Assembly (NCBI RefSeq): GCF_001411555.2
Contig: NC_049909.1
Location: 10,423,485-10,487,484 of the forward strand
From: Juglans regia
Lineage: Eukaryota > Streptophyta > Magnoliopsida > Fagales > Juglandaceae
Direction: 5' to 3'
DNA: 64,000 bases
Position numbers and translations under genes: made by a program. The notes beneath the pieces are model-generated. The model had not been told where the DNA came from. It saw nothing but the letters and a program-made list of their open reading frames with translations, and did no database searches. Shown piece after piece: positions 35,740-45,639 of the stretch (position 1 is the first letter of the stretch; the number at the start of each line of letters is the position of its first letter).

Positions 35740-35870
35740 TTACTTGTCTAAGGCAGCTTGGCTAATAGGAATCACACTGGCTGGGGATACGAGAGCATCC
35801 ACAGGAATGTCATTTGGAGTGACTGCTATAACTCCTTCATCCATTATCTACATAGAATATGACAGCACAA
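35740..35870 (-). pseudogene. 5FCL: 5FCL exon 8 (last)
   Basis: Acceptor TTTCTGCAG, 131 bp, reading VVLSYSM, stop (TAG in place of Gln), IMDEGVIAVTPNDIPVDALV, SPASVIPISQAALDK and the natural TAA at 35740-35742. Confidence 0.9.
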
Positions 35871-36001
35871 CTGCAGAAATAGACGCAATCATTTCGAGTG
35901 ACTTGCATACCCTTATAACTAGACTACAAGACCTTAAGTAATTGTTTAAAATGAGAATTCACCAACTACTTATCCAAAAGTAAAAAAGAATTCATACATA
36001 C

Positions 36002-36072
36002 CAAGGAAGGGTTGCTTCCAATCCCTTGCCTTTGCAAGCTCTTGGTATTTCTTTAGGAAGGTATCATAATAA
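36002..36072 (-). pseudogene. 5FCL: 5FCL exon 7
   Basis: 71 bp reading YYDTFLKKYQELAKARDWKQ then PFL; donor GTATGT at 36001. The first base is directly preceded by the TAG made from the hAT element terminus plus target G. The first 7 bases of the exon are also present at 36711-36717 as part of the 8-bp target duplication. Confidence 0.9.
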
Positions 36073-36073
36073 C

Positions 36074-36710
36074 TAGGCCTGAAAACCGCCCAACCCACAC
36101 TGGTTTTGGACACGACCCAACCCGTGTCCAGTCCAACAAGAAAGGAACCGACTCAACTTTAGTCGGGTCAACCCATCTGCCAGTTGAGAACTTAAAAGTC
36201 GAAACTCATTTCTTTTCCAGGCCCTAAACATTCCTTCCTCCTATCTCATCCCCCATTTCTTCTGCACTGCAAAACAATCTCCTTTCCCTTTAGCTGCTGC
36301 TGGTGCACGTATGCTACGGCTCCCTCTCCCCTTACACTTCCAAGATCAAAGCGAGCCCTAGAAAACTTTGTAACACCACTTTCTAGGTTAAGATAGATTA
36401 TATAAAGACATGGGTCAGCACTGCCATAACGGATGAAGGCACTTGCATAAATGGATTAAGTGGGCAGAGAGTAAGCACGACTGTGAGGAACAAGATCAGA
36501 GTGAGAATTAGAGAAATGGGGAGGGATGGCAACTAGGGTTTGAGATTTGGGGAGGGATGGCAGACGGTTTGAGATTTGGGGAGTTTTAGTCGGATCGAAA
36601 CCAACAGTTTTCGGGTTTGACCCGCAAGTTTGTTTTTATCGGTCGGGTCGGGCCAGGTCGGGCTGATTGTTACGGACGGTGCGGGTTGACGGCTTTTCTA
36701 CACAGCCCTA
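36074..36710. mobile_element. non-autonomous hAT-type element at 5FCL exon 7
   Basis: Termini TAGGCCTGAAAACCG and (inverted) TAGGGCTGTGTAGAAAAGCC form short imperfect inverted repeats typical of Ac-like hAT elements. The 8-bp duplication ATAATAAC at 36066-36073 and 36711-36718 is perfect. Length 637 bp, no transposase. GGTCGGGT/CCGACC-rich subterminal motifs are present near both ends. Confidence 0.9.
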
Positions 36711-37043
36711 ATAATAACTATTGATTTTCATCAAACAAAGCAACATTAGTTATGCATGACCTTAACATGTAAATTGTAATTGGAGTATAAGAATAAAAGG
36801 TCAAATTTCATCTAGGAATAAAAGTAGTTAAATTCCTTTAAAATGCATGAGAGAGAGAGAGATTTCCTATACAATAGTAGTTCCAGAAGTTGGTTTTTTT
36901 TTTTTTTTTTTTAAAAAAACATTTAAAAAAAATAGTCGAAGGTCACCTGTCCAAGAGTGAACCTCTCCCAAATATTATAAAATAACCCTCACTTGTAGCG
37001 GGGGAATACTGTGGTAACAAAAAACCCATAAACAAACCAACCA

Positions 37044-37440
37044 CTAGTAATTGCTAGAAGTGGAGGTCGTGAAAGATACACCCCATAGTTCACCAAAATT
37101 GGTGGATGAGGCATTGGAATTTGAGATGGCAATGATGGGAGTTGAAGAGGGGGGCACTAACAAATGGGGTGCGTGTTACGGCAAAGGGCAATGGGCTTTT
37201 AACTCAGAAAGTCTCGGACAATTGGTTCGGATTGACTAAAGAGATCTCGAATACTGAGGAATTGCTAAAAGTGGAGGTCGTGAAAGATACACCCCGTTGT
37301 TCACTGAAATTGGTGGATGAGGCATTGCAATTTGAGTTGGCAATTATGGGAGTTGAAGAGGGGGGCACTAACAAGTGGTGTTCCTTGTCTGAGGGCCAGC
37401 CGAAAGAAGGGGCGATCACAGTTTTTGCAAGCAAGTATTT
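37044..37440 (+). repeat. tandem duplication of about 220 bp in the LINE fragment
   Basis: The block beginning AATTGCTAGAAGTGGAGG (37046) recurs at 37260 as AATTGCTAAAAGTGGAGG and continues similar for about 120 bp (GAGTTGAAGAGGGGGGCACT in both). Confidence 0.8.
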
Positions 37441-37549
37441 TGACTCGGATTCGGAGTTGAATATTCCTTTGAAAAAATTATGGGCGTGAATAAGACGGGG
37501 AAGTTGAGAGTCTTGGAGAGGAGGACTCGATCCAAAAAATTTCTTTAGT

Positions 37550-38340
37550 TTATCTATGCAGATACTTATATGGAATATTTGAGGTATTCGATAGTCGAAG
37601 AGTAGACTTCGACGACTTATGAGTAAGAGTAGGCAATTGGTGGTGGCTTTATTAGAGCCTTTTCTTTCTTCCAATAAATGTCGGCGATGGGCTAGGTGGT
37701 TAAACCTGCCAAATTTTGTAGATAATGTTGTAGTAGGGGCAAAGTGTGTCTGCTTTGGGATGCTAGTCTGAACTTCGATTTCATTTCCATGTCTGACCAA
37801 GTTTTTGTTTTGCTGATTCGCTAGAGGTAGTGTGCGAGTCTTGGTGTCTATAGTTTATGCTAGTTATTTTACAAGGAAGCGCAGGGAGTTGTGGGAGCAC
37901 TTGTGTGCTCTTGATGGAAGTGGTTAGCCGTGTTTTGTTGGGGGCGATTTTAATATTGTCCGCTATGATGAAGAAAAAGTGGGAGGTCTGTTGATTGCGG
38001 CTCAGGCAAAAGAGGAATTCAACACTTGTATTCATGATTGTGGGCTTTCATATTTGCCTTCTAGGGGACAAAAACTTTCTTGGTGCAATGGCAGGCTCGG
38101 AGGGAGAAGGATTTGGGCTAGACTGGATAGGTTTTTTGTCAATTATTTGTTTCTTAATGTTTTTCAGGATGCACGTATGGAGTACCTTTCAAGAACTTCT
38201 TCGAACTATTGACCCATGTTGATTTTCTTGGATAGGGAAAGAAGGGGTGGGATCCAGTATTTTCGATTCCAACATATGTGGGGGTCTCATGAAGGGTTCC
38301 TACCTTTGATCCGGGAGTGTTGGAATCAAGAGGTTAAGGC
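37550..38340 (+). pseudogene. LINE endonuclease domain fragment
   Basis: Frames give ILIWNIRGIR-like start, LLEPFLSS, VYASYFTRKRRELWEHL, CFVGGDFNIVRYDEEK (intact GDFN), SYLPSRGQKLSWCNGRLGG and RRIWARLDRFFVN. These are endonuclease motifs up to about residue 190. Several stops and frame changes. RT is absent from this fragment. Confidence 0.8.
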
Positions 38341-38512
38341 TACACTATACCAACAAATAAATGCATCTAGAGTCTGAATGAATACTGATACTTTAGGAGC
38401 TTAAAATAGAGATTTTATATCGAAATGAGCACATTATATCGCCTACCCTCAGCACCCCCAATTTCAGAGGCTAATAGAAGTTTAAATGATAGGCCAGGAT
38501 TCATAACTATAC

Positions 38513-38558
38513 CCTCCACCACAACCCAGGTGCCTTCCAGATCTATCAAATGCTAGTC
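38513..38558 (-). pseudogene. 5FCL: 5FCL exon 6, ATP-binding glycine loop mutated
   Basis: Acceptor CTACATTCAG, 46 bp, reading GLAFDRSGRHLGCGGG, donor GTATAG. The family signature is G-R-R-L-G-R-G-G-G-Y-Y-D. Here one Arg is His and the loop Arg is Cys (consistent with CGT to TGT). Confidence 0.9.
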
Positions 38559-38645
38559 CTGAATGTAGAAAACACTATTATCTACATTTTGGTTTGTGAA
38601 ACTGCTGAGCATTTTATAATCAAATCAAAAAATAGGAAGTTCTAC

Positions 38646-38687
38646 CAGACAAGAGGAATAAATCAACTGGCCCATTTGTTAGCATAA
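38646..38687 (-). pseudogene. 5FCL: 5FCL exon 5
   Basis: Acceptor TTTTGGTGTAG, 42 bp, reading VMLTNGPVDLFLLSG across its joins; donor GTAGAA at 38645. The family has PVDLFLLPG, so Pro became Ser. Confidence 0.85.
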
Positions 38688-38884
38688 CTACACCAAAAGA
38701 AATCCTTGCAAGTGTTAGCCCATGTACATATATTTAGATGCATCTATAAAATGCAAAATTAGGCCTACAAAAAATATTTGAACGGGAGGAAAATGTATAA
38801 AGCTTGGCTAGGTTAAGGTGAATTGAGTGTGGAAATTGTTTCGTGAGAGCAAGAGAGATGGATTATAACATTTAAAATAGTTAC

Positions 38885-38924
38885 CATCTTCACGTTCGTT
38901 TCCATTACTATCCACTGGAGCTCC
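38885..38924 (-). pseudogene. 5FCL: 5FCL exon 4, 5' end lost
   Basis: Translates to APVDSNGNERED with donor GTAACT at 38884. The upstream side runs without a tail directly into a LINE 3' UTR fragment (38925-39060), so the first part of the exon is gone or replaced. Confidence 0.8.
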
Positions 38925-39060
38925 TCAATTTTATTAAATGCCCTCGCTTATGGTGGAGGAAAACCGTGGTAATAAACAAGACACTTGGGATTTAGAGATA
39001 TTCAAAAATACCATCCCATGCATCAAAACTAATATAATCAAAATACCTATACGAAAAGAA
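38925..39060 (-). mobile_element. LINE 3' UTR fragment without tail
   Basis: The minus strand reads CCCAAGTGTCTTGTTTATTA, CCACCATAAGCGAGGGC, AATAAAATTG, matching the 3' UTR of the LINE at 61370-61445. The last 45 bases and poly(A) present in the other copies are missing, and the sequence joins 5FCL exon 4 directly. Confidence 0.7.
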
Positions 39061-39414
39061 CTAAACAAAATAAAACCACCTATACATCAAAACTAAACAA
39101 AACACCAATGCAAAACAGCATAGCCAGCGACCGAAGAAATGAACAGCTTGAGTTAAATATAAAAAGGTAAGTACTTCCCAGGACGAGATAAAAAATACGT
39201 GGTAAGCAAGGATTCATGAAAGTAATAAAGTCACACAACATCTTGTTTCATGCTAAAAGTGAAAGTTATAAACCTAAGGTTTGCAGCCAGAGAAAGTGGT
39301 GGTGGTTAGTACATGAAAATAAAAAATCGACTGGTTTAAAGAACACGACTTTCATAGGAAATTTCCCCCTGGTAATCATATCTACACGTTTTGCTCAAGC
39401 AATTACAACATAGG
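39061..39414. other. non-coding remnant, 5FCL intron 3 region
   Basis: AT-rich, no recognised motif. Likely old intron plus LINE-derived sequence. Confidence 0.35.
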
Positions 39415-39459
39415 TGTATCTAAAAATTAGGAGCATCTTGTCTTCTTCATACAGAATCT
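39415..39459 (-). pseudogene. 5FCL: 5FCL exon 3, tentative remnant
   Basis: Acceptor-like GGTTCTTCAG, then in the phase expected from exon 2 ILYEEDKMLLIF, faintly like the KLYVPRVEDKN...MRMLNIS segment of the enzyme with about four residues lost. The 3' limit cannot be set. This is the weakest exon call. Confidence 0.35.
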
Positions 39460-39774
39460 CTGAAGAACCAAACAGTCATTCGTGCCAAGTAGTTCAAATC
39501 ACAACCACTTCAGGTAAATCTACTCCCATACATTAACATAGCCTTAAAGGAGAATCATCCATGGTTGTTTGATTGAATGGCTCGTCTACACAACAATGGT
39601 ATCCAGAAACCCCCTCTATCTGGGTGAAGCTGCCCAAGATAATTTCACCAGCTAAACTAGAGGGGTTGAGAATTACTCCATTTTTTACCCACAATAAAAT
39701 CTAAATGCCCTCATCTTAGTAATCACGAAGAATGTCTCATTCCCAAAAAATAATATGTAGGATAGATCACACAC

Positions 39775-39915
39775 CTCCAGTTGGATTTGATAGAGTTTCA
39801 GACAACAATTTTGATGTGTCAACTTGCTGTAAAGCACTGCAGCTTATACAGGCACAAAATCTCCTACTAGATTTAAACCATCAAGATTCCAAAATAATAC
39901 TCTAAATGGCATTGT
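39775..39915 (-). pseudogene. 5FCL: 5FCL exon 2
   Basis: Acceptor TTGTTCAG, then DNAI, stop (TAG, where the family has Gln), SIILES, stop (TGA), WFKSSRRFCACISCSALQQV and DTSKLLSETLSNPTG. Donor GTGTGT at 39774. Length 141 fits phases 1 and 1. The acceptor is only 26 bp from the solo LTR boundary at 39942. Confidence 0.9.
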
Positions 39916-39941
39916 CTGAACAATCCAAACAAGACAGTAAA

Positions 39942-42900
39942 TGTAATACACTGCTCCTTCCTTCTTACGTACGCTTCTCTCTTTCTAACGTACGTTCCGT
40001 CTTTATGACGTAGGCAAATCCAAAGGGCAGGAATTATGTAAATTGTCTGCCCCTTCTATCTAGCGACTACGAGACTCGTCATGCGTGCCGAACCATGATG
40101 GCGTGTTTTGAAAGATATCGTGTGACTTCTAAGGCATGCCAGTGTTTAAATATGTTGGAAATATTTATAAGGAGTATTTCCAGTGTTATTGAATTAAGAT
40201 TTATCTTAAATACGACACTTATAATATTATTGAATAGCTCCAAAAATATTATAATTGTCGTTAGTCATTTTAATATTATTATTAAAATAATTTCAATTAT
40301 TTAAGATACTATGGGATTTAAATTATATTGAAAACTTTTATTAATTAAAAGATTTTATCCATTTAATATGTTAAGTGAGACTTCATTATTTTATTAATGA
40401 TGAAGGAATATTATTTTATAAACTAAAATTAGTTTAAAATAATATTCTACCTTAATTCCTCTAAACGTTTTTAATTAAGTTAATATTTACACATTTTCAA
40501 AACAGTATTTGAGATCCACTGTTAGATCATTACATGGATCCCCAGACGAAGGGACTAGGTTAAATACCCAGACCCCCTCTCTGTCTCCCTCACTTTTCCC
40601 TAACCCTCTCTCTCTCCTCCCTCTCCCCAGCATACGCTGTACGCTGTCCATCTCCACGCCGACCTGCTCCATGCCTCAACCCGGCGCCGCCGTGCATCGG
40701 CATACCTCACCGCCAGCACCACCAGCTCCACCTCACGCTAGTGAGTCCTCCCATGCCGATATCTCTCTCCCACGCTCCCTCTCTCTCTCCACTAGCCATG
40801 CACAGCCCGGATGGGCTTGGTCCTCATTACACCGCTGTGTGGCATCCTCCGGCGCCACCACCTCCACAGCAGTTTCTCCTCTCACCGGCCATCACCCTCT
40901 AGCGAGCTTGGCCTCCACCTTGAGGCCACCTTCCCCGTAGCACACACGTAGAGACCCATGCACGGCTTCACCGTGCGCTGCTTCTTGCACCACTGTACGC
41001 GGCACCCACGGCCACTAAGCACCACCACGCACTCTCCCTTCCCTCCTCCTTCCTCCTCCACCTGACCCATGGCCAGAAGCCCCTCCTCCATGCACGAGCT
41101 TCCCCTTCTCACACGCATGGGTTGCACGCCTCCCACCGCTGTGCACCGCCACCCACGGTGATTGACTGCCACCTTCAGCCTCCTCAAGCCACCACCAAGC
41201 CATCCCAGCCATCCACGGCCCCGATCTACCACCCATGCACTCACACTCTCTCTCACTCTCCCGCGGTTTCTACCTCTCCCTTACACTACCATTTCCTCCC
41301 TCCTCCGCCGTGAGCCACTGTGGCGCCACCCCAGTGCCACCAGGAGCTCCAGCAGCAACCCCTCAGCCCAACCCTAGGTCCAAACCACCACTTTGAGTGG
41401 TGGGTACTCACTGCACGTGATGGACAGCCATTGTGCGTGGCTTACTGCCACTATATACGGCTAGATCTGGCGTGTTACGCTCCTTGCCATCATCACAAGG
41501 CCTTCACGAGCCCTTCCAAGACCACACCTAGCGATCCAAACACCCAAACAGTCACTATATGTGGGTTAGCCGTCACGTACGACCCTTCCGACATCATCGG
41601 GTGTGACGATCAGGAGCAACGCATGGGTTATCCCGTCGATGGTATAACCCTCTATCCCTCGTTAATTATGTTAGATATTGATTGGTTTATTAGGTTGTGG
41701 ATTGTGCTGTTAGTATTGTGAGGTTCACTGTATTGAGATGTGCTGAGTAGTGCGCTGTGAAGTGTTGGGCATTCTGTGCAGTGAAGTGTTGGGCATATCT
41801 GTGTAGTGTGGTGATGTGATGTGCTGTGTATGTGAAGTGTAGGGCTTACCTGTGTAGTGCGCTATGATGTGTTGGGCGTAGTTGGGAAGTGTGCTATGAA
41901 GTGCTGTGGATGGTGCCATGTAGTGTGGTTGTGAAGTATGTGCTGTATTGGTGACGTAGCAGGTGGAATGGGAACAGTACACGCTGGGTATACTCTGTGT
42001 GTGGCGTAGCGTGGGATAATGAGAATATATGTAAAATATACCCTCATGGCGTATTGTGGAAGGGGACGAGTGCATGTGGAGTGTACTGTAGGATAGTGCA
42101 TATAAAGGGAGCACACGTGGAGTGTACTCCATGTGGTAGAGTGATGCACCATATGGCGGGTATGCCATAATGGTGATGTGGCGTGGTGTGTATGAAAGGA
42201 GTACATGCGGAATGTACTCTATATGGCAGAGTGATACACAATATGGCAGGTATTCCATAATGGTGATGTGGTGTAATGCATGTGAATGGAGTACACGTGG
42301 AGTGTACTCCATGTGGTTGAGTGATGCACCATATGTTGAGTGATGCACCATATGGCGGGTATGCCATAATGGTGATGTAGCATGGTGTATGTGAATGGAG
42401 TACATGTGGAGTGTACTCCATGTGGTGGAGTGATGCACCATATGGAGGTTATGCCATAATGAAGATGTAGCGTGGCGTATGTGAAGGGAGTACACGTGGA
42501 GTGTACTCTATGTGGTGGAGTAATGTACCATATGGTGAGTAAGCCATAATGGTGATGTGGCGTGGTGTGTATAAGGGGAGTACATGCAGAATATACTCCA
42601 TGTGGTATAGTGATGCACCATATGGCGGGTATGCCATAATGGTGATGTGGCGTAGTTTGTATGAATGGAGTACACGAGGAGTGTACTTCATGTGGTATAG
42701 TGATGCACCATATGGCGGGCATGCCATAGTGGTGAGGTGGCGTATGTGAAGGGAGTATACGTGGGGTGTACTCCACGAGGTAACGACACTCTGTGTGCCG
42801 TGTCGCAAAGATAAGGATGGTTGTGTGATTTATGGGTGTGGAACGTGATGAGTAGTGTCGGGAACTGTGGAACAATGTCCCGAAGTAATGATGGCATAGC

Positions 42901-45360
42901 TTGTAGTCTGAGGTGGCAAGTGTCACCGTGATGGACTTATGGCTAAGAGTATGCGTGAAGTAGTAGAATAAGTGTAAGAGTGCGCAGCGGAAGCATGACT
43001 GAGGAATGTCACGAAGTGACATGACTATTGATAGTCGTGCTTGTGATGGGTGAAGTAGCAGAACAAGTGTAAGAGTACGCAGGGGAAGCATGCTAGGCAA
43101 CGTCACGAGGTGACGTGGTTACTGATAGTCAATCTTATGATGGGTGAGGAGTTAGTGTAGAAATGATGTAGCAGGATAGTGATGAAATGTCACGACATGA
43201 TAGGAGTACGTGAGGAACTGTACTCGTGACGAGTTAAGGGCTGACGTAATGGGATGTTAGGTGATGTGACAAGGTCATGGTATAGCTTGGGTGTAGTCTC
43301 GAGCTATATGACGTGACATAAGGCGTAGTTGTGAATGGAGTTTTGTCGTGTTAAGTATTGGGATGAATTGTCAAAAGGGGACGGGTAGCATGAAGAGTCA
43401 TGCTAGCCGGGTTAAGAGAAGGTTGATATCAGATTATGGTGCTTGTTTACACAAGTAGGTGATCAACGTGTCATATGTTGATCTTAGGTGATAAAGGGGT
43501 AAGGAACATGTGCAATCTGGTTAGACACATGTGCCGGACGGATTGACCATATATAATGGGTAATCTGTCATTAGCACAGTTACACGGTGTTTAAGCCTCA
43601 TAGTTGGCTTAGAGTCGTGTGGCTTGTATGGATGGGAATGAGGATTAGTATGTGCTAAGGTGCATGAAGATAGTGACGGGCGTATTATCTAGGATTGGGA
43701 TGCGTGATTCCATCGGTCGGAATCATGCATCAGAATGTGGTTGTAGGAAGAGTAAGATGAATGTCTTAGTGTCTTAATCCTAAGGTGAATCATGGGTTCA
43801 CTTTAGTGGATGAGCACTCGAGGCAAGATTCTGAGTTGAAAGATGTGGTGACTGTAAGTGGTCTTCGAAGGGATTAGCATAGTAAAGGGCACGTAAGTGC
43901 ATGGGATAGAAGGAGAGTGTTCCGAGTGAAACGTAGTTCTATTTCTAGTTTAAGTTGATTATGCATTAGATAGAGAATGACGTTAAGGTTATGTGTATAC
44001 ATGTAGGTTGCCATCTGACATGCACATGAATGGACTGCATGATATGCAAGTAGCATGGAGTCCAGGTAAGTGTTACGTTCATACTCTTCTAGAGTTTTCT
44101 AAAATATAAAGAAACGAAAACGAAACACTTTTCTTTATGATGCATTACTAAACGACATGAAAGACGTTTTAGGAAGAAAACGCTAATTGTTCAAAAGTAT
44201 ACGTATGTACGGCCCCTTCTTGGCAGCCCCTTTTTACGCAACGAAAGTATTAATTGTGCATGTGAATGGATGACTATATGTTGTATCTATTGTATGTATT
44301 TTCTAAGAAATCCATAAACTGATGAAAATGCATGAAAGACATGAAAACGGATGCTTTTATGGATCCTACAAACCGGCGCTTTCATGTGCACCACGAGGTG
44401 AGGCTCATGGACGCCATGAAAGATGACGTTCAAGGTGATGCTTATGGATGCCATGAAAGCTTATGTTTAAGCCCATGTATGTTCTTAAATGACGCTTTCC
44501 ATGAACGAACTATTAAACGAAGGATATGACTGAAATGAAAAAGGAAAAGACAATTTTTGGGCTCACGCCCCAAACGATGTTTTTCTCATGAAAAGAAATG
44601 ATTTCTCATGAAAATTAATATTTTCTCAAGAAAGGACTGTTAAATGAATGAAAGAACTGAATGAAAGCTCCAGCTCTCTCGAGCTGGCATGAATGAATGA
44701 ATGAAAAGTAAAGAAAAATATGAAAGCATGAAATGTATATAGATACGTAACGACCACATGAATGAATGAAAAGGGTACCAATGAATGGGCAAAGTGCAAT
44801 GCCGGGTAAGTAATACTGGTAGTGCACCTAGTGTTGTATGTATGAACGCACGAATGCACGTATTCTTGAAGAAATGAAGGCACTGACGGGGGACACGTTT
44901 ACAAGAAAGGAAAGCCACTTTAAAAGAAAATCCCGTCCAGTGACGTTTTCAAATGAAAGCACGTATGCATGCACGTAATAGTATGTATGAATGATGAATG
45001 CATGAATGAAAACCTATATTTTAACTGTATTAAGTAATGCTTACGATTTTTCGACTCATTTTAGTTTTTATGCATGTCCCTTCCCCCCACAGGAACTGCA
45101 TGATTAGGACGGACATGGCCCATGGGAAAGAGCATGGAAATCTAGGCATGAGTTTTAAATGTGTGAGAGGCCTTTTTATTTCAAGATTTATGTTCTCCAC
45201 TGTAAACCTCTTTTATTGTCGAAGCACATTTTAATTTATAAACGTGGAGTCTTGCACCCTGGGTATGCAAGTAAAAGGTTTTAAATCTAACGGTAATTCC
45301 CGTCGTCCTTTATAAAAAAAATATTTTGTAAAAAGCCCCACCACAAGGACGGGCGTTTTA
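39942..45360 (+). mobile_element. 5.4-kb solo LTR (family 2) in 5FCL intron 1
   Basis: TGTAATACACTGCTCC at 39942 to GGACGGGCGTTTTA at 45360, with duplication GTAAA at 39937-39941 and 45361-45365. Contents: a GC-rich pyrimidine tract (40540-41700), a 90-bp tandem array (about 42050-42790), AT-rich sequence with ATGAATGAATGAAA repeats (44660-45010), the GCAATGCCGGGTAAGTAA block shared with 20813-32932, and an acceptor-like CCCCCCACAG at 45083-45092. Terminal CA is mutated to TA. Removing it restores an intron of about 80 bp. Confidence 0.9.
42050..42790. repeat. 90-bp tandem repeat array, about 8 copies
   Basis: The phrase GTGATGCACCATATGG recurs at 42141, 42231 (variant), 42321, 42340, 42430, 42520 (variant), 42610 and 42700, mostly exactly 90 bp apart, with a 19-bp partial duplication at 42321-42340. 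The period is a multiple of three, which opens a 295-codon minus-strand frame (42219-43106) made of a repeated 30-residue unit. I treat that as an artefact. Confidence 0.9.
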
Positions 45361-45419
45361 GTAAAACCCATCTGCCAGAAACAATATAAGAAATGAAGGG
45401 TAATAAAAGTTGTAACTAC

Positions 45420-45639
45420 CTTCTTGGGATCTGAGGTCAGGCTCCATAGCCTTGAGGGCCTTGCGGACCTTGGATCGGAGTGCTCGTTTTCGCTTGAACA
45501 CGGAGTCCAGATGTTCTTGTTATGTCTTCTTGTTCATCGTCGAGAAGGTAAAGGTGGATGGAGGCACGTACGAGGGTGGGTGAGAGAGAAGCGTCTTTGG
45601 TGCTGGTGCTGGTGAGGGTCTGGTGTAGGGTTGGGTCAT
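45420..45639 (-). pseudogene. 5FCL: 5FCL exon 1
   Basis: The first in-frame Met is at 45639 (MTQPYTRPSPAPAPKTLLSH), giving a Ser/Pro/Thr-rich, acid-free leader that would suit a mitochondrial transit peptide. A second Met at 45537 is followed five codons later by TAA (45520-45522), just before the conserved HLDSVFKRKR block. The exon ends CAAGAAG with donor GTAGTT at 45419; the split codon is completed by exon 2 as GAC (Asp). Confidence 0.85.

Larger units (their letters stand above)
36895..38345. mobile_element. LINE insertion with inverted 5' segment (twin-primed form)
   Basis: On the minus strand, 37020 down to 36895 is a LINE 3' end plus poly(A) (poly-T at 36895-36913 on plus). It aligns with the 3' end of the LINE at 58551-61490 (GTTACCACAGTATTC, AAGTGAGGGTTATT, TTGGACAGGTGACC). 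Directly adjacent, 37030-38345 is LINE 5' sequence in the opposite, plus orientation (ORF1/ORF2 junction and endonuclease). This arrangement is what twin priming produces. It lies in 5FCL intron 6. No target duplication was found. Confidence 0.65.
35740..45639 (-). pseudogene. 5FCL: 5-formyltetrahydrofolate cyclo-ligase pseudogene (8 exons)
   Basis: Functional 5-FCL (MTHFS family) converts 5-formyl-THF to 5,10-methenyl-THF with ATP, in plant mitochondria. Eight minus-strand blocks translate to the plant protein in order. Exons 1-2 and 4-8 are clear: HLDSVFKRKRALRSKVRKAL, WFKSSRRFCACISC with QVDTSKLLSETL, APVDSNGNERED, VDLFLLSG, GLAFDRSGRHLGCGGG, YYDTFLKKYQELAKARDWKQ, and VTPNDIPVDALVSPASVIPI. 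Exon 3 is tentative. Splice sites are GT-AG and codon phases match across the joins 1/2, 4/5, 5/6, 6/7 and 7/8. It is dead: TAA in exon 1 (45520-45522), TAG and TGA in exon 2, TAG in exon 8, and the ATP-site GRGGG changed to GCGGG. A solo LTR (39942-45360) fills intron 1, a hAT element sits at the start of exon 7, and LINE debris lies in intron 6 and beside exon 4. Confidence 0.9.

Noticed and set aside
42219..43106. 295-codon minus-strand ORF with repeated 30-residue units
   Set aside because: Produced by the 90-bp tandem array in a solo LTR; all frames on both strands stay fairly open and no domain is recognisable.
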